Shown here in pieces: positions 8,695-16,720 of a DNA stretch of 64,000 bases. Source of the stretch: Chloroflexota bacterium (GTDB lineage Bacteria > Chloroflexota > Anaerolineae > Aggregatilineales > Phototrophicaceae); the NCBI GenBank assembly GCA_011523515.1, contig WTGO01000118.1, positions 1 through 64,000 of the forward strand, given 5' to 3'. How positions within the stretch are numbered: the first letter of the stretch is position 1; each line of letters starts with the position of its first letter. Under the pieces are notes generated by a model. It was not told the DNA's origin. It made no database searches and was given only the letters and a program-made list of their open reading frames with translations. Both the position numbers and the translations under genes were made by a program.

Positions 8695-8719
8695 AGCCTC
8701 GCGACCGCGGGGCTTTTTT
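8695..8719 (+). terminator. Rho-independent terminator after the 52-codon gene
   Basis: AGCCTCGC (8695-8702) pairs with GCGGGGCT (8707-8714) with one G-T pair and a GACC loop, and runs into six consecutive T residues. It closes a transcript of about 235 nt. Confidence 0.75.
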
Positions 8720-8737
8720 GCGCGCCGGCGCGCCAAA

Positions 8738-8766
8738 TTGCCGCCCGCTTGACTTGAGCCTATAAT
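8738..8766 (+). promoter_or_regulatory. Promoter of the secreted protein gene at 8801
   Basis: TTGCCG at 8738-8743 and a perfect TATAAT at 8761-8766 are 17 bp apart, ~34 bp before the ATG at 8801 and just after the preceding terminator. Confidence 0.6.
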
Positions 8767-8800
8767 CAGATTCAAGGCTAGCTCGCATCGCGATACACGA

Positions 8801-9907
8801 ATGAGATTCATCTTGTTTTCGCTGATTACCCTGCTCTGCAGCAGTGCCGTTGCCGGGCAAGACGCAACCGGATTCGGCGTCCAGGGGCATAGCTGGGACG
8901 TCTACCTGCAGACCGATCCGACCAGCCCCGACGTGACAGTCATCACATTTGTCGACTTGCTCACAGGCGATGCAACGGCGGTCAGTACCAGCGGCGAGCG
9001 ATATACGCTGTTAGACGACGCCGTCCTTTATTTCGATGTCGCGGACGAACAAGTCAAGCTGGTCCGGCCCGACGGCGACATTCGCGAGCACCCCTTCATC
9101 TCCAAATCCAGCGCGGACTACCGCATCGATTGGACAGTCTCAGCCGACGGCCAGCAGATTGCCTGGGCGGTCAGCCAGCAGTCAGACGACCGACAGCTTA
9201 CGACAGCCATCATGCTGGCGGATCACTCCGGCAGCCAAATCCGCCGCTTGCTCAGTTACGGTCCGCGCGAGGGCATCCGCCTGCTGCCGGTCGCATTTGG
9301 GGCCGATGGCGCCAGTCTTTACATTGACGTTCATGCCGATGGCGCGGAGTACGCGAGCCCGTACCCGCGGCGGAGCAATATCTTCCTGCTCGACTTCAGC
9401 GGCGAGGGCGTAGCGACGCGGTTGCTGCCGGGGGAGGCGGCGTGCTTTTGCGCGGTCGGCTTCGGCAAGGGCGTGATGCTGCGGCTGGCCCCCAGCGGCG
9501 AGCCGGATAGCACGCAAGTCGAAATCTACGACATCGACACTGGCGCCGCGCGCGTCATCGCGCCCGTTTCTCGCGGCGATTACGACGAATCCGGCAATGT
9601 GCTGGTCAGCCCGGATGATGCCATCGCCGTCTATGCTTTGACCCGGGCCAGCGGCTTGCGCGCTAGCGATGAAGAGTTGCGCACGGTGCTGGTCCTGGCC
9701 GACATTGTGAATGCCAGACAGCGGGTAATCGGCAGCGCCTTGAACGCTCTGGCGCGTCCCATTATGTATACCGAAGACAACAGCGCCGTCCTATTCGCGC
9801 TGGAAGGCAGCGCCGGCACCTGGAAGTTGCAGCTGAACGACGGCCAGGTGATCAAGGTCGCGGAGGCCACTTACCTGGGCCTGCTGAACGAGAGCGCCAG
9901 GGAGTAA
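8801..9907 (+). CDS. Secreted protein of unknown function, probable beta-propeller
   Basis: A 368-aa product with an N-terminal signal peptide (hydrophobic core at residues 3-17, AVAGQD cleavage region). The rest is a series of short beta-strand units with recurring Asp-rich turns (SADGQQIAWAVS, FGADGASLYIDV, SPDDAIAVYAL). This is the spacing and texture of WD40/TolB-like propeller blades, without any single diagnostic motif. I do not recognise a family. It has its own promoter and ends exactly where the convergent glycosyltransferase gene ends (no intervening bases). Likely extracytoplasmic; function unknown. Confidence 0.7.
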   Translation: MRFILFSLITLLCSSAVAGQDATGFGVQGHSWDVYLQTDPTSPDVTVITFVDLLTGDATAVSTSGERYTLLDDAVLYFDVADEQVKLVRPDGDIREHPFISKSSADYRIDWTVSADGQQIAWAVSQQSDDRQLTTAIMLADHSGSQIRRLLSYGPREGIRLLPVAFGADGASLYIDVHADGAEYASPYPRRSNIFLLDFSGEGVATRLLPGEAACFCAVGFGKGVMLRLAPSGEPDSTQVEIYDIDTGAARVIAPVSRGDYDESGNVLVSPDDAIAVYALTRASGLRASDEELRTVLVLADIVNARQRVIGSALNALARPIMYTEDNSAVLFALEGSAGTWKLQLNDGQVIKVAEATYLGLLNESARE

Positions 9908-11071
9908 TCAGGAGGCGTAGGGGCGGGCGAACTTTGGGCGATTCGCCCAATCCCAAACTGAGTCAGCAATCTCCCAGACCGCGTCGGGGCGCGCGATTCG
10001 CTTGGCGTTGTCGGCGCGCTGCTGAAGCCGCTCCGGCCCCTCGCGCAGCCAATCGACGATCAGCTCGGCGACTTTTTCCGGCTTGGGCACATAGATGCCG
10101 GCGTCGTTCTCCGTCACCAGCCGCACATTGCCAGTCTCCTGGCCCGGGATGCGGTCGCTGATGATCATGGGCAGGCCGGCGATCGCGGCTTCGCTGATTG
10201 TGGACGGTCCGGCTTTAGTGACAATGACATCGGAGGCGGCCATGATTTGCGGCATCTCGTCATAATTGGTCACGTAACCGAAGACCTGATGCGCATTGTT
10301 CCATTCGCGACCTTCCAGCTGCGACTTCAGCGCGGCGTTGCGCCCGCAAATCACGATCAGCTGGGCGTCCAGCGGCTGCGCATCGAGAACCGGCACCAAC
10401 TTGGATATGCCGCCCATGCCTTCACTGCCGGCGACAATCAGCACAGCTGGCAGGTCAGCCTCAAAGCCGAATTTTTGCCGGGCTTCGTCTTTGGAAGTGA
10501 TGGAATTGATGAAGTGCGGATTCACCGGCAATCCGGTGATTTGCATCTGGGAAGGCGACATGCCCAGCCGCAGTCCGCGCCGATACGCGGTTTCCGTCGG
10601 TACGAAGCAATGGTCGACGCGCGGGTCATACCAGAAGGAGGGCGTAGTGACCAGGTCGGTGACGACGGTTAAGAATGGCGGCCGCTCCTCCAGGGTGAGA
10701 AAGGCGCGAAAGGTCGGATTGGCGATGACAGAATGGGTGCAGACCACCACATCAGCCGGATGCTCGGCGACAACGCGCCTCAGGGCTCGACGATTATTGC
10801 GATAAATAAATTGACGGGCAAGGCGCGCGCGGCGTTTGCCATCGAAGCTGTGGTACATCAGCGCCCACAGCAATTTCGAGGTATTGACCACGCGCGGATA
10901 CAGCTCCGGCTGCTTGTTGAAGGGCCAACGGCATTCGCGCAACACATCGACCGCATCAAATGTGACGGCGTCGCCATAGCGAATCTCCAATGCGTCCCGA
11001 ATCGCCTGGAAAGCGGAGCGGTGTCCGCCGCCGGTATCGGAGAACAAGAACAGAACTCGTTTGGCCGTCAA
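9908..11071 (-). CDS. MGDG synthase/UgtP-like glycosyltransferase (GT28 type)
   Basis: A ~387-aa glycosyltransferase resembling diacylglycerol glycosyltransferases and MurG. The N-terminal domain starts RVLFLFSDTGGGHRSA, the glycine-rich acceptor-side loop of MGDG synthases. The C-terminal domain holds IVAGSEGMGG and the nucleotide-sugar site KAGPSTISEAAIAGLPMI around residues 285-305. It probably adds sugar to diacylglycerol at the inner membrane face. Start is taken as TTG at 11071 because GAGGA lies ~5 nt upstream and homologous residues begin right there. An in-frame ATG at 11104 lacks a good ribosome site. Confidence 0.83.
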   Translation of the reverse strand: MTAKRVLFLFSDTGGGHRSAFQAIRDALEIRYGDAVTFDAVDVLRECRWPFNKQPELYPRVVNTSKLLWALMYHSFDGKRRARLARQFIYRNNRRALRRVVAEHPADVVVCTHSVIANPTFRAFLTLEERPPFLTVVTDLVTTPSFWYDPRVDHCFVPTETAYRRGLRLGMSPSQMQITGLPVNPHFINSITSKDEARQKFGFEADLPAVLIVAGSEGMGGISKLVPVLDAQPLDAQLIVICGRNAALKSQLEGREWNNAHQVFGYVTNYDEMPQIMAASDVIVTKAGPSTISEAAIAGLPMIISDRIPGQETGNVRLVTENDAGIYVPKPEKVAELIVDWLREGPERLQQRADNAKRIARPDAVWEIADSVWDWANRPKFARPYAS

Positions 11072-11342
11072 GATGGTCCTCGGTTCAGATTGATACCAGC
11101 GCATCCACCTTGATATTGTACATCGGCGCATGGAGTCGCAACAGGCGACGGTGATCCGGGGCGCGCCCGCAACTATGTCGGCTGTTGCATCTGTCCGCGC
11201 GCCAAGCTGGGCGCGAATCTCCTTTACTCGGCGCTCGCGATGGCGCTTGCAGCCAAATGTAAAGAAGTCGTAAACATGCCTCTATTTGGCTACAAAATCG
11301 GGTATATTTAGGATGTATCTGCGAAAAGTCGCGAGCAAAACC

Positions 11343-12086
11343 ATGTTGCTGAATTTGCATCCGATTACCATTATCATCAATCTAATCGTTTTGGGCGTGG
11401 CCATGACCGCGCACGAATTCGCGCACAATTTCGTCGCCTGGAAGATGGGCGATGAAGTACCGAAATTGCAGGGCCGCCTGACCCTGAACCCCTTGGTGCA
11501 TATCAATTGGATAGGCTGGCTGATGTTCGCCATCATCGGCTTCGGCATCCTGGGCAGCGCGCCAATCTCGCCGCAGCGCATGCGCGATCCGCGCAAGGGA
11601 TTCTTGGCCGCGGTCGCCGCCGGCCCTCTGTCCAATCTGGCGCTGGCCGTCGTTTTCGGGCTTCTGCTCCGGCTCATTGGGCTCAGCGCCGAGGGCTTCT
11701 ACGCCTATCGCTCTCCCGATCTCATCGTCGATCCGATCCTCCTGGCGGCGGCGCTGCTATACGCGATGGTCTTTTGGAACATTCTGCTCTTCGTCTTCAA
11801 TATGATCCCGCTTTTCCCGATTGACGGCTGGCACATTGTCCTGAGCTTGCTGCCGGGCGCCTGGCTGACGCACATGCAGATTCCGGTGGTCATCCAGCGC
11901 AGCCTTCGCCCGCTGGCCGAGTTCCTGATGCGGCCGGCCTTCAAATGGCGCGATTGGCAGATGGCCAGCTACTACGTCTTCATCGCGCTGATATTTATCT
12001 CGTTCTTGCCGGTGAGTGGTTTCAGCCCATTTGGGTTGTTCATCAGCCGGCCAACGAGCGTCCTGCTGAATTTCTTGCTCTTCTAG
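11343..12086 (+). CDS. Site-2 protease family zinc metalloprotease (M50)
   Basis: A polytopic membrane protease. The zinc-binding HEFAH motif (HExxH) lies ~24 residues into the protein, in the first membrane segment. The third ligand region appears as FNMIPLFPIDGWH about 130 residues later, corresponding to the family NPxPPLDG motif. QGRLTLNPLVHIN, GSAPISPQRMRDPRKG and AAGPLSNLAL are also characteristic of small bacterial S2P proteins of the SREBP-protease subgroup. The start is uncertain: 11343 is preferred because homologues begin shortly before the first helix, but TTG at 11286 and ATG at 11313 are open in frame. Physiological substrate unknown. Confidence 0.85.
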   Translation: MLLNLHPITIIINLIVLGVAMTAHEFAHNFVAWKMGDEVPKLQGRLTLNPLVHINWIGWLMFAIIGFGILGSAPISPQRMRDPRKGFLAAVAAGPLSNLALAVVFGLLLRLIGLSAEGFYAYRSPDLIVDPILLAAALLYAMVFWNILLFVFNMIPLFPIDGWHIVLSLLPGAWLTHMQIPVVIQRSLRPLAEFLMRPAFKWRDWQMASYYVFIALIFISFLPVSGFSPFGLFISRPTSVLLNFLLF

Positions 12087-12090
12087 TCGG

Positions 12091-12618
12091 ATGAAACAGA
12101 TCAGCCGTCGCCTGGCGCAAGGCCTGCGCGCCCTGCTGGCTTTCGCCATGTCGCCTGACTTGGCGCTGGCGCGGAAACACCTGACCGGTTGCGAATACGC
12201 CGCCTTCAGCGCCCTGTCGCGCTCGGAACAGCTGCACAGCCTGAATGTGCTGCGCGCCGTGCTGGATTCGCAGCCGAGCGCGCCACGCGCATTAAGGGCG
12301 GCGGCGCTGCTGCACGATGTCGGCAAATCGCGCCGGCGGCTGGCCGTCTGGCAGAAGACGCTGGCTGTGCTGATGCAATCTTTTGCCCCCGCGCTAAGCC
12401 AGCGACTCAGCCGCGATGAATCGCCCGGCGCCTGGCGCAATCCCTTCATCGTGCGCCGGCGCCACCCACAATGGGGCGGCGAGATCCTGCGCAAGTGCGG
12501 CTCGGATTCGGAGCTGATTTGGTTGGTGGAACATCACCAGGCGGAGGCTAGCGAAATGCGGAAGCATCCGGGTTACGCGCTGCTTAAATGCCTGCAAGCC
12601 GCTGATAACGCCAGTTGA
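12091..12618 (+). CDS. HD domain-containing protein
   Basis: A 175-aa protein with an HD-type metal-dependent phosphohydrolase core: H in EQLHSLNVL (~48), LLHDVGKS (HD pair ~72), RHPQWGGEIL (~126) and VEHHQAE (~150), in the canonical H...HD...H...H order. It begins 4 bp after the site-2 protease stop, so the two are probably co-transcribed. HD proteins of this size are usually nucleotidases or (p)ppGpp/cyclic-nucleotide-related enzymes; the substrate cannot be told. The N-terminal part (ARKHLTGCEYAAFSAL) matches HD proteins I have seen only as uncharacterised entries. Confidence 0.78.
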   Translation: MKQISRRLAQGLRALLAFAMSPDLALARKHLTGCEYAAFSALSRSEQLHSLNVLRAVLDSQPSAPRALRAAALLHDVGKSRRRLAVWQKTLAVLMQSFAPALSQRLSRDESPGAWRNPFIVRRRHPQWGGEILRKCGSDSELIWLVEHHQAEASEMRKHPGYALLKCLQAADNAS

Positions 12619-12727
12619 ACGCCTTATACATTGCTATAGATTGAATGCGGCAATCTACGATATAGTAGACGGGAGAATCTCGCTCCCACGCGGGACTCGC
12701 ATTGAAAGAAGACTTGAGGAAGCATTC

Positions 12728-13747
12728 ATGGCGAAATTGACGGTAGCCATACTTGGACTGGACCGGCTCGGTATGTCAATCGCGCTGCGACTGCGGGCGT
12801 ATGTCGCGAAGGGCGGCAAGCACGAATTTGAGCTGATCGGATACGACAGTCGCGACGATTATGAGAAGCCGGCCCGCAAGCTGAAGGCGCTGGACAAAGT
12901 CGAGCGCAAGCCGTACTCGGCCGTGGCGTCGGCCGATCTGGTCATCATGAACCTGCCCTATGAAGACCTGCACGCGGCTTACGAAGTCATCGCCACCGAC
13001 CTGCGCGAGGGAGTCGTCTTGTTGGATACCGCCGGCATCAAACAGCCCTCCGAAACATGGGCGGGCCAACTGCTCAGCGCGGAGCAGCACTGGATCGGCT
13101 TCACCGCGGTTGTCAGCGCCGATTATCTGCTGGAGCATCAGCTGGGCCCCGAGCACGCCAGCGACGATTACTTTCATGAGAGCACGATCTATCTGACGCC
13201 GTCAGTGACGAGCATAAAAGAAGCCATCGATTTGGCGGTCAACTTCTCCGTCATCCTGGGTGGCAAGCCGGCATTTTTGGATCCGGCCGAGCACGACAGC
13301 TTGACCGCCATCACCGAAGAGATGCCGCAGCTGCTGAGTGTGGCGGCGTACGCGGCGGCAATCCGCCACAGCGCCTGGGGCGATGCCAAACGCCTCACCA
13401 ATTCACCCTTCGGCGTGCAGACGCGCTACCTGTTCACGCACCATCCCGACGGGCTGCGCGATGAATGGATGGCGAATCGCGAGCGTCTCGGCCGCGCCAT
13501 TGACGATGTTGTGGATGTGCTGCGGGATGTGCGCGAGCGGCTGGCGGCGAACGACGAGACCGCAATCGAAGCCTTCCTGATGGAGGCTTCCGATGATTAT
13601 CAGCATTGGATCAATCGGCGGCACAAAGGCGACTGGGACGAACACGCTTCGCAGCGCGTGCAACTTGATAACACGATTGCCAGCTCCCTCTTTGGCGGCG
13701 CCATCAGCAAGCGACTCTTCGGCGGTGATAAAGATGGACGCCAGTGA
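12728..13747 (+). CDS. Predicted NAD(P)-binding dehydrogenase, prephenate dehydrogenase-like
   Basis: A 339-aa protein with an N-terminal Rossmann fold: AILGLDRLGMS at residues 7-17 replaces the usual GxGxxG with GLDRLG. ADLVIMNLPYEDL and GVVLLDTAGIKQPS are the strands that in prephenate/arogenate dehydrogenases precede the catalytic region. The all-helical C-terminal half contains HDSLTAITEEMPQLLS, similar in place to the family's conserved HD...HLP segment. Start ATG 12728 has GAGGA 7 nt upstream, and the frame is open upstream to 12641 without support. Tyrosine biosynthesis is plausible but unproven; no aro genes are nearby. Confidence 0.65.
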   Translation: MAKLTVAILGLDRLGMSIALRLRAYVAKGGKHEFELIGYDSRDDYEKPARKLKALDKVERKPYSAVASADLVIMNLPYEDLHAAYEVIATDLREGVVLLDTAGIKQPSETWAGQLLSAEQHWIGFTAVVSADYLLEHQLGPEHASDDYFHESTIYLTPSVTSIKEAIDLAVNFSVILGGKPAFLDPAEHDSLTAITEEMPQLLSVAAYAAAIRHSAWGDAKRLTNSPFGVQTRYLFTHHPDGLRDEWMANRERLGRAIDDVVDVLRDVRERLAANDETAIEAFLMEASDDYQHWINRRHKGDWDEHASQRVQLDNTIASSLFGGAISKRLFGGDKDGRQ

Positions 13748-13863
13748 AGCGTTGGCTTGCAGCATCGCGCTCAAGCCATTCCGTCAGTCGGCGAAAATCA
13801 CATGAATTCGCAGCCGGCGCACGCGGCGCATCAACGTGAGTTGGCGACTTTGCCGGGAACAAT

Positions 13864-13892
13864 TTGACGACAGCCGCCAAATCGGATAGAGT
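13864..13892 (+). promoter_or_regulatory. Putative promoter of the PDZ-protein gene
   Basis: TTGACG (13864-13869) and TAGAGT (13887-13892) with 17-bp spacing, ~80 bp ahead of the chosen ATG. Confidence 0.45.
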
Positions 13893-13972
13893 ATGCAATA
13901 GTAACATTGCACTGTGACGATTTAAGTGATGTCTGTTTCGCATTTGAGTCCGATTTAAGGGGGCGCCCCACT

Positions 13973-15286
13973 ATGATAGGTATGATAAGCAAACTCATTC
14001 GCCTCGTTGTCGTCTTGTCGCTGCTGATGGTTTCGGCCGTCGCCTTCGCGCAGGACAACCTGGAAACACAAAGTACGCAGATTCCCTTCATAGGCATTCG
14101 TTATTGGGGTGTCGATGAAGGTTTGCTGGTGACTGGCGTGATCGCCAATACGCCCGCCGAAGCTGCCGAGTTGCAGTCGGGCGATGTCGTCACAGCGGTT
14201 GAGGGCGAAGCTATCCTGGTGGATACCGTCCGGGATGTCGTCTGGAAGCACGAGCCGGGAACGACTGTTACGCTCAGCCTGGACCGTGACGGCAACGCCA
14301 TGGAGCAAGATCTAACCTTGATGGCGCGTCCGGAAGACCTCTTCGAGAATCCAACTTACGCAATCCCGCTGGACCTGGCTTCCGTCGGCTTGTATGTCGG
14401 CCAATGCGATGACATGTTGCTGGTGGTTGGCGCGCTGGCCGGTTCCGATGTCGCGACCGCAGGCTTCCAAGTCTATGATCATATTGTGGCGATTGACGGC
14501 GACCCCGTCACCAATATCGGTGAAGCTGACGCCGCCGTTTCCGACCTCAGCGCAGGCGATGTATTGAGCTTCGTCGTCATGCGTGGCGACCGTGAGCTCG
14601 TCATCAAGACAGTTGTGGTTGATCATCGCAAGAGTCCGCCGCGGCATCGCCATCCCCATCCGCGTCCGCGCGCGGATTACGCCAATACCTATGTGAGCAA
14701 TAGCATCGGCTTGGGCTACGGTGACGGTTTCATCGAAGTACTGGCGATTGACCCCGCGCATGAGTTGTACGCCGCCGGCATCCGCCGCTTCGACTTCATC
14801 ACCGCCGCCAACGGCGCCCCGCTTGAAGAAGCGAAGGACTACTTCTCCGGCGACAAGATCGTGCTGACCGTAGCGCGGCAAAATGGCACGCTGGAATTCG
14901 ATGTGCCGGCGACGATAGCGCCACTGTTGCTCTACGGGCTGGAGGCGCCGGTTGGGCAAGACCGCTCGCAGTGGCTGGGCCTGCACGAGAAGCAAGTCAC
15001 GCTGGGTGTTCGTTACCTGCAGCTGGAGCCGGACAATGCCTACTTTGAAGGCAGCGACGTCGCGCATGGCGCTTATGTCGCCGAAGTCATCGAGGGCTTG
15101 CCGGCCGACAAGGCGGGCGTCCGGGTGGGCGATGTAATCGTGGCGGTGGCGGGAGAAGACGTCACCATGGAGCTCGATCTGCGCAATCGCATTTATTTCC
15201 ACAAGCCGGGCGATCAGGTGACGCTTGATGTCCTGCGCGATGGCGAGATGATGCAGATTGAGGTTACGCTGCGCGTCGCGAGCTAG
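13973..15286 (+). CDS. Secreted protein with four PDZ-like domains and a His-rich linker
   Basis: A 437-aa exported protein. Signal peptide 1-26 (SAVAFAQ end). PDZ-like units lie at ~36-118 (VIANTPAEAAELQSGDVVTAVEG), ~135-215 (ATAGFQVYDHIVAIDGDPV), ~240-312 (ELYAAGIRRFDFITAANG, degenerate) and ~340-435 (GLPADKAGVRVGDVIVAVAGEDV). Between the second and third units, residues 218-233 form a His/Pro/Arg-rich linker (PPRHRHPHPRPR) that could bind metal. No protease domain is fused, unlike HtrA. It may be an envelope scaffold or a regulator of an unlinked protease. ATG at 13973 follows AAGGGGG; an in-frame ATG at 13982 is an alternative. Confidence 0.8.
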   Translation: MIGMISKLIRLVVVLSLLMVSAVAFAQDNLETQSTQIPFIGIRYWGVDEGLLVTGVIANTPAEAAELQSGDVVTAVEGEAILVDTVRDVVWKHEPGTTVTLSLDRDGNAMEQDLTLMARPEDLFENPTYAIPLDLASVGLYVGQCDDMLLVVGALAGSDVATAGFQVYDHIVAIDGDPVTNIGEADAAVSDLSAGDVLSFVVMRGDRELVIKTVVVDHRKSPPRHRHPHPRPRADYANTYVSNSIGLGYGDGFIEVLAIDPAHELYAAGIRRFDFITAANGAPLEEAKDYFSGDKIVLTVARQNGTLEFDVPATIAPLLLYGLEAPVGQDRSQWLGLHEKQVTLGVRYLQLEPDNAYFEGSDVAHGAYVAEVIEGLPADKAGVRVGDVIVAVAGEDVTMELDLRNRIYFHKPGDQVTLDVLRDGEMMQIEVTLRVAS

Positions 15287-15311
15287 TTCGTTCAAGCAAC
15301 GCAGAAACGAC

Positions 15312-15345
15312 AAGCCCCTGTCGTCAGATGGCAGGGGCTTTTTCT
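15312..15345 (+). terminator. Rho-independent terminator after the PDZ-protein gene
   Basis: AAGCCCCTG (15312-15320) and CAGGGGCTT (15332-15340) form a perfect 9-bp stem with an 11-nt loop, followed by TTTTTC. It lies 25 bp after the stop codon. Confidence 0.85.
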
Positions 15346-15412
15346 ATGATTGGCACGTTTACTGGAACGGCTCCATGATCGTATTGGCATAGATGAGAAC
15401 TGAGAGAATCGT

Positions 15413-16714
15413 ATGGCCTATATGTATTTGACCGCCCAGTTCAAATCAGACTTGGACCAACTTGATCGCTCAATGAAAGGTAGAATCTCGAAAACGGTAG
15501 AGCGCATAAGCCAAGACCCATACTACCGCGGGCTGGATACCCATCCGCACAGGCAAGTACACGACCGCAAAATAATGCGTTCGCGTGTCAATGAGAACTT
15601 TCGTGTCCTGTGGGAATGGACGGAAAAGGGAAGCCTGCGTCTCTGGCGCGCTGGCCCTCACAAGATGATTGACGCAGTGAATTACATTCGCAGCGAACCA
15701 AAAGACGAATGGCGAATCTTCACGCGCGATATAGACGATCACCGCACAATAGAACTCGACAGCTTGGTGGTCTCTCGTAATTTACCTCGGCCTTTCGAGC
15801 ATGTGCCGCTCAATATCCTCCGTCTGTTTGGCGTACCGGACGAACAACTGGAAACGGTTAAATCAATCGTTTAGAAAGACTTGCCGCGTCTCGTTTTCCA
15901 GCAGTGCCTGCCACTGCCGACGTATGACGCTATCATCATCGACGAAGCGCAAGACTTGCCCCCGAGCCACCTTTACCTGGCGTCGCGGTTAATCGAGAAC
16001 TATGATTTCGACAGGACGCTAACCTTGCTGGCTGACCCCGCGCAGAGCATCTATTATCGCGGCATTCCATGGAAAGAAGCCGGCGTCAACATTCAAGGCC
16101 GGACGCGAGTCCTGGCTAAGAACTACCGCAATACGCGGCAGATCCTTGAGGCTGCGCGCCCTATTGCGGAGGGCCGCGATGATTCGCTGGATGCCGACGA
16201 ATTCATTCCGCCCACTAGCACCGACCGCAGAGGTCCCAAGTCGGTCTTGGCAAGGTATCACAGCCCGCAGGCGTCCAACCGCTACTTGATAGACGAAATC
16301 ATCAGGCTCTGCCGCAATGGAAGTTACCGTCCGGGTGATATCGCCATCCTTGCGCGTTCAAACTGCTTGTATCGCTATGTCGACCAAGAATTTCGGGCGG
16401 CTTCGCTACCAATCAAGCGGTTCCGGGAAGCGGATTTCGACATCCTCGAGAATCACGTTAAATATTTGACGATGCACTCGGCCAAGGGCCTGGAGTTTCC
16501 GGTCGTCTTCATTCTCGGCTTAGATGACAAGGTCATGCCCTTCATCGACGCCAATTCAGAGACAAAAGAGGAAGACGAGCTGTAAGAGCGTAAACTCTTT
16601 TATGTCAGCATGACGCGCTCCGCGGAGCAGCTGTACCTGCTTTATCCTCAGCGCGAGCGCTGTCGCTTCCTATATGACCTGGATCCGGCCACAGTAATGC
16701 AAATTCAGTGCTAG
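15413..16714 (+). pseudogene. Decayed UvrD/Rep-type helicase with N-terminal RelE-like domain
   Basis: One reading frame interrupted by TAG at 15872-15874 and TAA at 16583-16585. The first 153 codons encode a RelE/ParE-fold-like domain (FKSDLDQLDRSMKGRISK, NENFRVLWEW) as found at the N-terminus of some superfamily 1 helicases. The continuation carries motif II (AIIIDEAQDLPPSH), motif III (LLADPAQSIYYRG), motif IV-like RVLAKNYRNT, motif V (LTMHSAKGLEFPVV) and motif VI (FYVSMTRSAEQLYLL, after the second stop). The Walker A region expected before motif II is absent, so an internal deletion accompanies the stops. The helicase is presumably dead; the 153-aa N-terminal part remains open. Confidence 0.82.
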
Positions 16715-16720
16715 CCCAAC

